A stretch of DNA of 38,372 bases, from positions 1 to 38,372 of the forward strand of contig CAMDPX010000049.1 of NCBI GenBank assembly GCA_945905295.1, in the 5' to 3' direction. The DNA comes from Planctomyces sp. SH-PL62 (GTDB lineage Bacteria; Planctomycetota; Planctomycetia; Planctomycetales; Planctomycetaceae). The translations under genes and the position numbers were made by a program. How positions within the stretch are numbered: position 1 is the first letter of the stretch; each line of letters starts with the position of its first letter. The notes beneath the pieces are model-generated. The model searched no databases. It saw nothing but the letters and a program-made list of their open reading frames with translations, and was not told where the DNA came from. Positions 1 to 8,475 of the stretch are shown here, one piece after another.

Positions 1-125
1 GCCCAACAAAAAAAACTCCCGATCCGTCCTCACCGCAGCTATCCCAGACAAGCTCTCCCAAAACGTTCAAAATCCACCAGTGGAACTCGAAAGACCAAAC
101 CCAATGCGACAAAGTAAGTGCCATT

Positions 126-148
126 GGGCTGACGCCGCCCCGCTCGCC
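126..148. repeat. R1 single arm (REP-like)
   Basis: This 23-bp stretch matches the right arm of the R1 doublets at 18511-18539 and 36461-36488, ending in the same CGCTCGCC. The ACCGGG start of the arm and the whole partner arm are missing. It lies just beyond the 3' end of the minus-strand dehydrogenase gene. The rest of 1-162 holds nothing I recognise. Confidence 0.75.
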
Positions 149-162
149 AGAATGGTTTTCGT

Positions 163-1446
163 CTACCAAACACTCAGCGACTCCTCGAACAGCTTCGCGA
201 GTTCTTCGGCTCCGGTCGCGCGCGGTGAGAGTTTCAGCAGTCGTTGCTGAGGCAACGTTCCCTCGACTAGCGCGGGGATGTCGGACGAAAGGAAGCCGAC
301 TTCGGTCAATCCGCGCGGCATCTTCAACTTCTCCATGAAGTGAATGACGCGATCGGCCAGGATGTGGCCGGCATCCGTCAGCGAGGCTTTCGAGATGTCC
401 GCACCCAGTGCCTTCGCCGCCAACAAATGCCGTTGCGGAGACGTCGGGGCCGTGAAACGCGCGACGGCCGGAGTGTGCAGGATCACCGACATGCCATGTG
501 GCACCATCGCGTGCTGCGTCGGATATCCAGCCGGATGGAAGTCGCGCACCATGCCGGCGACCGGATACGCCATCGCGTGCGGCAAGTGGACTCCCGCGTT
601 GCCGAAGCCAATGCCGGCCATCGACGATGCCAGGATCATCTGCATCCGCGCTTCGTCGTCGCTGATGTCGGCGACGGCGCGCGGTAAAAACTCGGCGACG
701 ATCTCTAATGCTCGCAATGCCCACACGTCGCTCATGGGGTTCGAGCCTTGATAAGCCGACCGCTCGGATGGCCGCGCTGGACGGAGTCGCTGGTCGTAAG
801 GCAGAGCGGTGAAACTTTCGAGCGCATGACTCAAGACGTCCAAGCCAGCACTCGCGGCGACGGCCGCTGGCTGCGTGCGCGTGTTGTCCCAATCGACGAT
901 CCCCAAGGTCGGCCGCACGTACTTCGACGCGATGCCGGTTTTTACTCGCCGCGAAACCAGATCGAAGATCGCGACGCCGGTCGTTTCGCTGCCGGTGCCG
1001 GCGGTGGTGGGAATCGCGATCAACGGCTTGAGCGGTCCTGGCACCGGTTTCCCTTTGCCGATGGGTGCGTTGACGTAATCGAGGAAGTCGGCCGGATGCG
1101 TGGCGAAGACGTTCGCCGCCTTGGCCGTGTCGGTGGTGCTGCCGCCACCGACCGCGACAATCGCGTCGAAGTGACCATCGGTTGCGAACTTCGCCGCCGC
1201 CAGGAAGCTGCCGTCGGTCGGTTCGATTTCAATCTGATCGAAGATCGCGAAGTCGAGCTGGGCATCCTCCAGCGATTGCTGCACGGTCGAGCCTGTCGCT
1301 AGCGGCCGGATCGCCGGGTCGATGACCAACAGCACGCGCTTCGCGCCAAGATCGACCAAGTCCAGGCCAACCTCATGCGTAATGCCCTGCCCGAATCGGC
1401 AGTTCGACGACAGAATTTGAAACGCGGTGTCCGTGGCTTGAGCCAT
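163..1446 (-). CDS. Iron-containing alcohol dehydrogenase, hydroxyacid-oxoacid transhydrogenase-like
   Basis: Group III (Fe-type) alcohol dehydrogenase of 427 residues. The sequence tracks closely with human ADHFE1, the hydroxyacid-oxoacid transhydrogenase: shared segments include EPTDGSF, VGGGSTTDTAKAAN, DFLDYV-APIGKGKP, SGTGSETTGVAIFD, AYQGSNP, GIGFGNAGVHL and DIPALVEGTLPQ. The GGGS motif binds NAD(P). The metal ligands should be the Asp and His of GLDVLSHALES, the His of HLPHAMAYP and the His of VPHGMSV. The family member oxidises 4-hydroxybutyrate while reducing 2-oxoglutarate; that activity is inferred from similarity. I chose the ATG at 1446 (MAQATDTAFQ) because the longer frame to 1500 runs into repeat R4. 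The gene stands alone on this strand, diverging from the membrane protein at 1669. A plain NAD-dependent Fe-alcohol dehydrogenase is the alternative. Confidence 0.88.
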   Translation of the reverse strand: MAQATDTAFQILSSNCRFGQGITHEVGLDLVDLGAKRVLLVIDPAIRPLATGSTVQQSLEDAQLDFAIFDQIEIEPTDGSFLAAAKFATDGHFDAIVAVGGGSTTDTAKAANVFATHPADFLDYVNAPIGKGKPVPGPLKPLIAIPTTAGTGSETTGVAIFDLVSRRVKTGIASKYVRPTLGIVDWDNTRTQPAAVAASAGLDVLSHALESFTALPYDQRLRPARPSERSAYQGSNPMSDVWALRALEIVAEFLPRAVADISDDEARMQMILASSMAGIGFGNAGVHLPHAMAYPVAGMVRDFHPAGYPTQHAMVPHGMSVILHTPAVARFTAPTSPQRHLLAAKALGADISKASLTDAGHILADRVIHFMEKLKMPRGLTEVGFLSSDIPALVEGTLPQQRLLKLSPRATGAEELAKLFEESLSVW

Positions 1447-1491
1447 GTCTGAGTCCTGTGCTTTGCGGTTTGTCGACGACTGTTTTGGGAC

Positions 1492-1544
1492 GTGGAGCAC
1501 GTTTTCAACGTGCTCGTAACGGGCACGTTGAAAACGTGCCCCAC
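1492..1544. repeat. R4 inverted-repeat doublet
   Basis: Left arm 1492-1515 and right arm 1521-1544 are complementary at 22 of 24 positions across a 5-bp gap. Each arm is also a hairpin by itself (GCACGTT-TTC-AACGTGC in the left one). It sits between the divergent dehydrogenase and membrane-protein genes and creates false 5' extensions of both reading frames. A second R4 doublet is at 15744-15807. Confidence 0.9.
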
Positions 1545-1668
1545 TTCACGGCGGCTTCGCCCCTTTACGATTCTGCTGCGTCAGTCTCCAGATATCGCGG
1601 CGGAAGGTCTACCATCCGCCCGCTCCGAGCGAACCGCGTCTTTCAAGAAATTCCCTGTGCCGAAAACT

Positions 1669-2445
1669 ATGACCGATCACGTGCGACCTGGTGAGGTTTT
1701 TGAAATCGAACCGACCTCGAGCGGTCGGCATTGGCATATTCCGTGGTGGTTGCTGTTGGCGGTGGCGATTGCCGTGACGGAGTTGACGGCACACCCGGCG
1801 ATTGGGGTGGCAGTGTTTTGTCTGAAGTTCGGGCTGAACGACTGGCGCACGGCCGCGTGGCTCTGCCGTACTGATCCGTATCCGAAACGGTCACACACGA
1901 TCTGGTGGTTTCTGGTCGGTAGCGGTTTCTTGAAGATTTTCCTGATGTCGTCGATCGCGTTTCCGATACTCGCCGGCTGGTGGCACGTGATGACCAAACA
2001 GCCCGTGCGGCATGAAGTCCGCATGGCGATGACCATCGGCCTGGGGGGCATGTTCTTTTCGTTTGTGGTCAATCACATCGGCTTGGTCTTGGCTTCGCGG
2101 CGGCACGTGCGCGTCTGGCTGAATGGGAAACTGCACCGCTTTCGAGAGGGCAATGTTTGGCCCGTGCTGCTCTCTCGGCCGAATCGCTTGCGAGACATCC
2201 TCAATGGCAGCGCACTGCCCGCCATTCTCGCATTCACGATGGGGACGATTTTTCTGCTCGTCTTCGCCATGCAGAAAATGATTCGCCCGGCGATGATCAG
2301 TGCCGTGGTGGTCGTGGTGGCCAGCTTGATTCTGCTGGGGCACGCGATCTCCGTGAAACGGATCATGGCCCGCACATCGGAAGAATGCTGGGGCGATTTG
2401 CCGGAACTGGAACGGGAAGCGGAAGTGGAAGACTCGTTCGCATAG
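1669..2445 (+). CDS. Polytopic membrane protein, unknown function
   Basis: A 258-residue protein I do not recognise as a named family. It has about five hydrophobic segments: WWLLLAVAIAVTEL and the following AIGVAVFCL region, TIWWFLVGSGFLKIF, a GLGGMFFSFVVNHIGLVLA segment, ILAFTMGTIFLLVFAM, and MISAVVVVVASLILLGHAI. The C-terminus is acidic (ELEREAEVEDS) and probably cytoplasmic. I chose the ATG at 1669 (MTDHVRPGEVF) because upstream codons of the open frame come from repeat R4 and an intergenic stretch, and because the residues after 1669 read like a normal cytosolic N-terminus. It is followed after about 75 bp by the PRPP synthetase gene, which appears to have its own promoter. Function is unknown. 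Confidence 0.7.
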   Translation: MTDHVRPGEVFEIEPTSSGRHWHIPWWLLLAVAIAVTELTAHPAIGVAVFCLKFGLNDWRTAAWLCRTDPYPKRSHTIWWFLVGSGFLKIFLMSSIAFPILAGWWHVMTKQPVRHEVRMAMTIGLGGMFFSFVVNHIGLVLASRRHVRVWLNGKLHRFREGNVWPVLLSRPNRLRDILNGSALPAILAFTMGTIFLLVFAMQKMIRPAMISAVVVVVASLILLGHAISVKRIMARTSEECWGDLPELEREAEVEDSFA

Positions 2446-2461
2446 GTTCGCTTCTGGCTGC

Positions 2462-2489
2462 TTGAGTTCAATCCTCCGACCGATATCAT
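2462..2489 (+). promoter_or_regulatory. Putative sigma-70-type promoter of prs
   Basis: TTGAGT (2462-2467), a 16-bp spacer and TATCAT (2484-2489). The same layout, TTGAGA-17-TATCAT, precedes the small gene at 14353. If it is active, transcription starts near 2496. That makes the in-frame ATG at 2488 unusable and supports the start at 2521. The call rests on sequence match only. Confidence 0.4.
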
Positions 2490-2520
2490 GCGGCCCGACT
2501 TCTTCCGCTCTGAGGCCCAC

Positions 2521-3528
2521 ATGCCACCCGCTTCCTCGCGTCCTGACCTTTCCGGCCCACGAGCCATTCCGTTTCAGCCGCCGCAAGGGGATTTGGCGTT
2601 GCTCGCGGGATCGGCCAATCCCGTGCTGGCGCAGTCGATCGCGAATCACTTGGGCGTGCCGCTGGTGCCCAGCCGAGCACACGTCTTCAGCGAGGGGAAT
2701 GTCTTTGTCCGCGTTCGCGAGAACGTGCGCGGCCGCGATGTGTTCGTCATTCAAGGAGTCCATCAGCCGGTCAACGATAACTTCATGGAGTTGCTGTTCT
2801 GGATCGACGCGCTCAAACGAGCCAGCGTCGCGCAAGTCACCGCCGTGATCCCCTTCTTCAGTTACTCCAAGGCGGACAAGAAGGACGAACCGCGAGTCAG
2901 CATTCGCGCTCGCGTCTGTGCCGACTGCCTGGAAGCGGCGGGTTGCGACCGCGTGCTGACGATGGACCTGCACAGCCCGCAGATTCAAGGATTTTTCAGC
3001 ATCCCGGTCGATCACCTTTACGGCCGGCATGTGCTGTGCGATGCGATCAGCAAACTCAAGATCCCCGATTTGGTCGTTTGCAGCCCGGACGTCGGCTTCG
3101 CCAAGAGTGCGTCGCAATACGCGAAGATCCTCAACGTGCCTGTGGTCATCGGCAACAAACACCGCGCGGATCACGACGAGAATGCCGAGATTCTGGAAGT
3201 CATCGGCGATGTCGCCGGTAAGAATGTCGTCCTGGTCGACGACTTCACGATCACCGGCCGCACGCTGATTGGTATGGCGGACGCTCTGAAGCAGCGCGGC
3301 GCGAAAGACATCTATGCGGCGGTGACTCACGCCGTGCTCTCGAAGGGAGCCGCTCCGCGAATCGGCGAGAGTTCCATCAAACAGATGCTGATCACCAACA
3401 CCGTCGAAACTGCAACCGATCCGCTGCCGCCGAACATCACGGTCGTTTCGGTCGCTCCGTTTTTCGCCGAAGCGATCCGCTCGATTCATGACCGCACGAG
3501 CGTCAGCATGTTGTTCCCCGAACCGTAG
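2521..3528 (+). CDS. prs: Ribose-phosphate pyrophosphokinase (PRPP synthetase)
   Basis: Makes 5-phosphoribosyl-1-pyrophosphate from ribose 5-phosphate and ATP, feeding purine, pyrimidine, NAD, histidine and tryptophan synthesis in the cytoplasm. The frame shows the family blocks in order: LLAGSANPVLAQSIANHLGVPL near the N-terminus, the flexible-loop/ATP region SKADKKDEPRVSIRARV, the DRVLTMDLHSPQIQGFF block, and the PRPP-binding loop VVLVDDFTITGRTL. From the ATG at 2521 it is 335 residues, slightly longer than the usual ~315. An in-frame ATG at 2488 exists but overlaps a likely -10 element. SKADKKDEP replaces the more usual YARQDKKDRP, which suggests a divergent class. The stop is 18 bp before the ATG of the PSD1 gene, so co-transcription is possible but no functional link is evident. 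Confidence 0.93.
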   Translation: MPPASSRPDLSGPRAIPFQPPQGDLALLAGSANPVLAQSIANHLGVPLVPSRAHVFSEGNVFVRVRENVRGRDVFVIQGVHQPVNDNFMELLFWIDALKRASVAQVTAVIPFFSYSKADKKDEPRVSIRARVCADCLEAAGCDRVLTMDLHSPQIQGFFSIPVDHLYGRHVLCDAISKLKIPDLVVCSPDVGFAKSASQYAKILNVPVVIGNKHRADHDENAEILEVIGDVAGKNVVLVDDFTITGRTLIGMADALKQRGAKDIYAAVTHAVLSKGAAPRIGESSIKQMLITNTVETATDPLPPNITVVSVAPFFAEAIRSIHDRTSVSMLFPEP

Positions 3529-3546
3529 AACTTGAGGAGACCTGCG

Positions 3547-6500
3547 ATGCGAGACTTACCCAAATGGATGTTTCTCGCCGTGGTTTTGTGGTCGACAGGC
3601 GGCATGCTTTCGGCTGCCGAACGCGACCCGTTGTCCGACGTCGTGGAGTTCAATCGCGACATCCGCCCGATCCTGTCGGACAACTGCTATTTCTGTCACG
3701 GGCCGGACAAAAACAAACGCAAGGCCGACCTGCGGCTCGATACGGCCGAAGGGCTAGTCGGTAAGCCGGGCGAACCCGGCACCGCTGTTCCAGGTAAACC
3801 AGCCGACAGCGAACTGTTTCGCCGCATCACCTCATCCGACCCCGAACAGAAGATGCCGCCCGCCGAGAGCACCAAGTCGCTTACGCCCCGCGACATCGCG
3901 CTCATCAAGAAATGGATCGAACAAGGCGCGAAATACGAAGGTCACTGGTCGTTCCTTCCCATCAAACGCCCGGCCGTGGTCGATCCCAAATCTCAAAACT
4001 CAAATCTCAAATCAGAATCCGTCATCGACGGACACATCCGCGAATCGCTCGCGAAACAGAATCTCAAGCCGTCGCTCGAAGCGGATCGCATCACGCTGAT
4101 CCGGCGATTGAGCTTTGACTTGATCGGCCTCCCCCCAACACCGGAAGAAGTCACGGCGTTTGTGAACGACTCGTCGCCGGACGCTTACGAAAAGATCGTC
4201 GATCGGCTGCTCAAGTCGCCGCATTTCGGCGAGCGGCAGGCGATGTGGTGGCTGGATCTCGTGAGATACGCCGACACGGTGGGCTATCACGGCGATCAGG
4301 ACATGAGCGTCTCGCCGTTCCGGCAGTACGTGATCGACTCGTTCAATGCCAACAAACGCTTCGATCAATTCACGATCGAACAACTTGCCGGCGACTTGCT
4401 CCCGAATCCGACTCGCGAGCAACTGATCGCCTCCGGCTACAACCGACTGGGCATGATGTCCGCCGAAGGGGGCGTGCAAGACAAGGAATACCTCGCCAAG
4501 TACATCGCCGAACGAGTTCGCAATGCGAGCGGAACATGGCTGGGCATCACGCTCGGCTGTGCCGAATGCCACGACCACAAATTCGATCCGCTGACCACCA
4601 AAGACTTCTACCGCTTCGAAGCATTCTTCGCGGACATCAAAGAACGCGGCCTGTATTCCGGCGCGCACGCCGACGGCAATTGGGGGCCATTCGTCAAAGT
4701 CCCGAACGCCGAGCAAGAGGCCGTGCTGACGAAACTCGATCAAGAGATTGCCGGCGTGAAGAAGGTCTTAGAGGAATCCACGCCAGACCTCATCGCCGCT
4801 CAGACCGCATGGGAGAAAACTCAAGTTGCCTGGACGGTGCTCAAGCCGAGCAGCATGACGTCGGTCGAAGGGGTCACACTCGCTGCGAAAGAAGATGGTT
4901 CAATCCTGGCGAGCGGCAAGAACCCGGCCACAGACACTTACACGCTCGTCGTGAAAAATCCTCCGAAAGGGATCACGGCATTCCGGCTAGAAGTCCTGCC
5001 CGACGATTCTCTGCCACAGAAAGGTCCGGGCCGCGCAGGGAACGGCAACTTCGTCCTCAGCGAACTCACCGTGAAGCACGTCGTCGGCGAGACGATCGAA
5101 GAAGCCGTCGCGTTGCAGAACGCGACCGCCACTTACGAACAAACTGGCGCACCCGGCACCAATCCCTACGGCAAATGGGCAGTCGCGGCCGCGATTGACG
5201 GCGACGCGAAAGGCAAAACGTGGGGCTGGGCAATCATGGAAAAAGTCGGGCAACCACAGATCGCGGTCTTTGAAACCGTCAACGACATCAGCGGCGGCGA
5301 AAGTTCGACGCTGACAATTTCACTGCTGCAGAATCTCGACAACCCACAACACACCATCGGCCGCTTCCGTCTCTCCGTCGCAACCTCGCCGCGGCCGATC
5401 CGAGCCAATCAAGCTCCGCCACCAAACATCGGAGCCCTGTTGGTCATCGCCGCCGATCAACGCACCGATGCGCAGAAGAACGAACTCGCCGCCTACTACC
5501 GATCCATCGCGCCGGCTCTTGACGCGGCTCGCAAGCAGCTCGCCGAACGAGAGAAAGCTCGCAAAGAATTGGAGTCTCGAATTCCCAGTACGCTCATCAC
5601 AGCCTCCGTTCAGCCGCGCATGGTCCGCGTTCTGAAACGGGGCAACTGGATGGACGACAGCGGCGAAGAAGTCACCCCCGCGTTCCCGGCAGTTTTGTCA
5701 TCCCAGGCTCTCGAAAGCCCGACACGGCTCACGCGGCACGAACTAGCGAAGTGGATCGTCTCGAAAGAGAACCCGCTCACAGCCCGAGTGTTCGTCAACG
5801 GCATTTGGAAACAACTCTTCGGAGCCGGCTTGTCACGCAAACTCGACGACCTCGGAGCACAAGGCGAATGGCCAAGTCATCCGATGCTGCTCGATCACCT
5901 CGCCGCTTCGTTCGCCGACAACGGCTGGGATGTGAAGCAACTCATCAAGTCGATCGTGATGTCGGGCACATACCGGCAATCTTCGGTTGTCAGTCGCGAG
6001 CTGCGCGAAGTTGATTCCTACAACCGTTGGCTGGCGCGGCAAGGCCGTTTCCGCATCGACGCTGAACTGGTTCGTGACAACGCATTGGCGATCAGCGGTC
6101 TGCTCGTGACAAAGCTCGGCGGAGCGAGCGTCAAGCCGTACCAACCCCCCGGTTATTTCGCGTACCTCAACTTCCCGGCTCGCGAGTGGCAGAACGATGC
6201 CGGCGAGAACTTGTATCGCCGCGGTCTCTACACGCACTGGCAACGGCAATACTTGCATCCAAGTTTGCTCGCTTTCGATGCTCCCAACCGCGAAGAATGC
6301 ACCGCCGACCGAGCACGTTCAAACACGCCACTTCAATCGCTCGTGCTGCTCAACGATCCATCGTATGTCGAAGCCGCGCGAGCCTTCGCCGAAAACATTC
6401 TCCGCTCCGGTGGCTCAACGGCGCGAGACAAACTCGACTGGGCCTTCCGTCGCGCCGCCTCGCGGCCGATCAAACCCGCCGAAGCCGATATCCTCGAACG

Positions 6501-6672
6501 TCTGCTGCAATCGCATCTCGACGAATACAAGTCCGAAGCAGCCGCAGCCAATGAATTGCTGACGGTCGGAGCTAAACCGTCCCCAACGGATCTCGACAAA
6601 GCGGAGCTTGCCGCTTGGACCAGCATCGCTCGCACAATTCTGAATCTGCACGAGACCATCACGAGGAATTGA
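3547..6672 (+). CDS. Secreted PSD1/planctomycete cytochrome C protein (DUF1549-DUF1553), copy 1
   Basis: About 1041 residues. Order of parts: signal peptide (MRDLPKWMFLAVVLW..LSAAERD); planctomycete cytochrome C domain (PSC1) with the haem motif CYFCH at residues 47-51; DUF1549 from about 155 to 365, with the HDHKFDP stretch near 350; a beta-rich lectin-like insert from about 430 to 590 (GVTLAAKEDGSILASG, TYTLVVKNPP); and DUF1553 from about 710 to 1000 (LTRHELAKWIVSKENPLTARVFVN). The family is expanded in planctomycetes and thought to act in the periplasm, possibly in polysaccharide breakdown, but its biochemistry is unproven. The ATG at 3547 is preceded by GAGGAGA, a strong ribosome site; the open frame reaches back to a TTG at 3532 inside that site. 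A heptanucleotide repeat (3988-4014) lies at the domain boundary. The usual DUF1501 partner gene is not adjacent. Confidence 0.93.
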   Translation: MRDLPKWMFLAVVLWSTGGMLSAAERDPLSDVVEFNRDIRPILSDNCYFCHGPDKNKRKADLRLDTAEGLVGKPGEPGTAVPGKPADSELFRRITSSDPEQKMPPAESTKSLTPRDIALIKKWIEQGAKYEGHWSFLPIKRPAVVDPKSQNSNLKSESVIDGHIRESLAKQNLKPSLEADRITLIRRLSFDLIGLPPTPEEVTAFVNDSSPDAYEKIVDRLLKSPHFGERQAMWWLDLVRYADTVGYHGDQDMSVSPFRQYVIDSFNANKRFDQFTIEQLAGDLLPNPTREQLIASGYNRLGMMSAEGGVQDKEYLAKYIAERVRNASGTWLGITLGCAECHDHKFDPLTTKDFYRFEAFFADIKERGLYSGAHADGNWGPFVKVPNAEQEAVLTKLDQEIAGVKKVLEESTPDLIAAQTAWEKTQVAWTVLKPSSMTSVEGVTLAAKEDGSILASGKNPATDTYTLVVKNPPKGITAFRLEVLPDDSLPQKGPGRAGNGNFVLSELTVKHVVGETIEEAVALQNATATYEQTGAPGTNPYGKWAVAAAIDGDAKGKTWGWAIMEKVGQPQIAVFETVNDISGGESSTLTISLLQNLDNPQHTIGRFRLSVATSPRPIRANQAPPPNIGALLVIAADQRTDAQKNELAAYYRSIAPALDAARKQLAEREKARKELESRIPSTLITASVQPRMVRVLKRGNWMDDSGEEVTPAFPAVLSSQALESPTRLTRHELAKWIVSKENPLTARVFVNGIWKQLFGAGLSRKLDDLGAQGEWPSHPMLLDHLAASFADNGWDVKQLIKSIVMSGTYRQSSVVSRELREVDSYNRWLARQGRFRIDAELVRDNALAISGLLVTKLGGASVKPYQPPGYFAYLNFPAREWQNDAGENLYRRGLYTHWQRQYLHPSLLAFDAPNREECTADRARSNTPLQSLVLLNDPSYVEAARAFAENILRSGGSTARDKLDWAFRRAASRPIKPAEADILERLLQSHLDEYKSEAAAANELLTVGAKPSPTDLDKAELAAWTSIARTILNLHETITRN
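3988..4014. repeat. AAATCTC heptanucleotide repeat inside PSD1 gene 1
   Basis: About four units of AAATCTC, the second degenerate (AAAACTC) and the last cut short. It encodes KSQNSNLKSE between the cytochrome domain (..WSFLPIKRPAV) and DUF1549 (..IDGHIRESLA). The other PSD1 gene has the same repeat at the same place (16366-16394). Three 7-bp units make seven codons, so the frame survives a change of three units. Confidence 0.75.
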
Positions 6673-6727
6673 GTTTCCAAGGCACAGCGACCATCAAGTT
6701 GTTTCCTCTCTGTGGAGGTTTGAGACC

Positions 6728-6994
6728 ATGATGCCAACTCAGACATTGATTGACTCGATCTACTCCGAACGAGTGAAGCGCGCGAGAGTCACCGCGCCCG
6801 ACAAGAAGCTGATGGATGGTTTCTTCCTCTTTGAAGAATCGAGACGCTGGGCACTGGCTGGAATCCAAGCGGAGTTTCCTGAAGTCGATCCCTCTCAAGC
6901 AGAGCAGATTTTTTGCGAACGATTGAACCGGTTACGTCGCCGCGATGAACAGGATCTTTATCGACCGTTGGAGGTCACGCATGTTGAGCTATGA
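6728..6994 (+). CDS. Small conserved protein upstream of a nucleotidyltransferase
   Basis: An 88-residue soluble protein (MMPTQTLIDSIYSERVKRAR..). GGAGG at 6714-6718 lies 9 bp before the ATG at 6728; the second ATG at 6731 is an alternative start. It resembles, from memory, short proteins (about 80-90 residues, TQxLIDxIYxERVxRAR start, LxRLxxRLxxLRR-like end) that sit directly before nucleotidyltransferase genes in planctomycetes and cyanobacteria. The 3' end overlaps the next gene by 14 bp, so the two are translationally coupled. By position and size it could be the antitoxin-like or regulatory partner; no DNA-binding fold is obvious. The function is an inference from context. Confidence 0.8.
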   Translation: MMPTQTLIDSIYSERVKRARVTAPDKKLMDGFFLFEESRRWALAGIQAEFPEVDPSQAEQIFCERLNRLRRRDEQDLYRPLEVTHVEL

Positions 6995-7547
6995 AGCCGC
7001 AGCGCAAATCATCGTCGCCTTGGAGAAGGCTGAATTGCCCTACATGCTGGTGGGATCGCTCTCGAGCATGTTGTATGGCGTTTCGCGAAACACTAAGGAC
7101 GCGGACTTTGTCGTCGAATTCGGCGATCAGCGAATTTCCGCGGTGGCTCGGTTGCTGCCCAGCGAATTCAAACTCGATCCGCAGGTGAGTTTTGAATCAG
7201 TCACTGGAACGACGCGATTCATCTTCGATGTCGCAACCACCGGCTTTCGCATCGAGCTCTTCAAGCTCAGCAGTGATCCACACGATCAAGAACGATTCCG
7301 GAGACGTGCTCAAATCCCAATCCCGCACCTCGGATGCACGGCCTGCGTCCCGACTCCAGAAGATGTCGTGATCACCAAGCTACGGTGGTCACTGCACGCC
7401 AATCGAAACAAAGATCGCGATGATGTCCGTGATGTAATCACCGTGCGAGGCGAGTTGCTGGATTGGGACTACATCCATCGCTGGTGCGATCAGCACGGAA
7501 CCAGAGATGCCTTGGACGAAATTCGGAAATCAATTCCCCAACCGTGA
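6981..7547 (+). CDS. Nucleotidyltransferase-fold protein (AbiEii/DUF6036-like)
   Basis: 188 residues. It carries the nucleotidyltransferase signature: G25-S26 in YMLVGSLSSMLYG followed by D40-x-D42 (TKDADFVVEF), the metal-binding acidic pair. The later TPEDVVITKLRW and NKDRDDVRDVI segments are typical of the AbiEii/DUF6036-type branch. Relatives transfer nucleotides to tRNA or protein in type IV toxin-antitoxin or phage-defence units, but many remain unstudied. I chose the ATG at 6981 (MLSYEAAAQI) because it overlaps the upstream small gene by 14 bp and begins the conserved helix; the frame can be read from 6945 but that part lies inside the upstream gene. The substrate cannot be read from the sequence. 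Confidence 0.82.
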   Translation: MLSYEAAAQIIVALEKAELPYMLVGSLSSMLYGVSRNTKDADFVVEFGDQRISAVARLLPSEFKLDPQVSFESVTGTTRFIFDVATTGFRIELFKLSSDPHDQERFRRRAQIPIPHLGCTACVPTPEDVVITKLRWSLHANRNKDRDDVRDVITVRGELLDWDYIHRWCDQHGTRDALDEIRKSIPQP

Positions 7548-8475
7548 GAGAAGATCGACGACTTCACGTCACACTCCATTCCCCTTTCCGCCGTTCGATC
7601 GAGAAATAACTTTCGTTCATGACGGCTTCGAAGTTTGTCAGTCGCTCGCGGCGGCCTGACCTCCGCCGGCCGATCCCGAAAGAGCGGCACGCCGTATCGG
7701 CCCGTGCGCGAACAACGGATGGCTCAGTCGGCAGTTCACCCACATCCAATCCGAACCTTGGAATGTCGCGTGGACGTAATCTCGTGAAAGTCTGAGAGAA
7801 CAATTGACACATTGATGCCCCGGACTATATTACCCGCGTCGCTTGAGCATGAGACGCCCGCTTCTTCCTGGGGTCTCGAACAGCTAGCTCTCCGAAAGTG
7901 CTCGTGGTTTCCGCTGCGTTTGGCCTCGCGAATTGGGGCTGACGATCATGCCACTCCGGTGGCTGCGAGCCAAAGACTTGCTGGCTGCTCCGCGAAAAAA
8001 AGTCGCGGAACAAAACAGACACGGGAAGAGATGACTCGGTGCCGTGGCTCCCTAAACCATCGGGAGTCTGTGAAGTCTGAGTCCTGGGTGAAATCGTTTG
8101 GTGAGTTTGTTCTCCCCGCAAACTCAGGTGATTTCCTGGTTCTCGGCCACAGTGCTATTTAGCACGTCGCCGACCCAAGATCGGTTCCGCGAGGTCATGT
8201 GGCCTCCTACCGCGGTTCCTCAAACCGTCAATGAGGGTTTCTGTGCGTTTTCAGCGTCTCGGATGCTTTGCCGCATTCGCAGTTCAACGCGAAAGGCTCG
8301 CCGAACGTGTTCGGCTGGGCAATAAGTCGCGTCGGAAGTTTGGCCCGGTTCGGGCAACCCCCCTTCGTCTGAAGTGGTCGTTGCACGATGCGAGTGGTGA
8401 GCTTGTCCGATGCGAAGCCGGTGCGAGGAAACTCTCGGCCGGTGAAGTTTGTTTCTCTTGATAGGTCTCTGTTGT
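7548..8475. other. 928-bp non-coding stretch before rho
   Basis: I found no convincing gene here on either strand. Its right two thirds follow a good promoter (7804-7831) and could be a long rho leader or a separate RNA. A perfect 7-bp hairpin, TCCGCGA/TCGCGGA with an A-rich 7-base loop, lies at 7989-8009, and CCGCG..CGCGG pairing is possible at about 8188-8216. Searching by eye for tRNA, tmRNA, RNase P and SRP RNA signatures gave nothing. Confidence 0.5.
7804..7831 (+). promoter_or_regulatory. Putative sigma-70-type promoter upstream of rho
   Basis: TTGACA (7804-7809), a 16-bp spacer and TATATT (7826-7831). This is the closest match to the housekeeping consensus that I found in the window. 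A transcript from here would carry about 635 bases before the rho ATG at 8476. Rho genes are often autoregulated by premature termination in a leader, which would fit, but that is an inference. Confidence 0.5.

Noticed and set aside
1891-3489. Long minus-strand frame across the membrane-protein and prs genes
   Set aside because: It spans two genes on the other strand, and its peptide is His/Arg/Asp-rich with no recognisable fold.
7989-8009. Hairpin TCCGCGA/TCGCGGA as an intrinsic terminator
   Set aside because: No T-run follows the stem; it is better described as a leader hairpin of unknown role.
7812-8162. 116-residue plus-strand frame upstream of rho
   Set aside because: Its ATG lies inside the promoter element at 7804-7831, and the peptide has no recognisable features.
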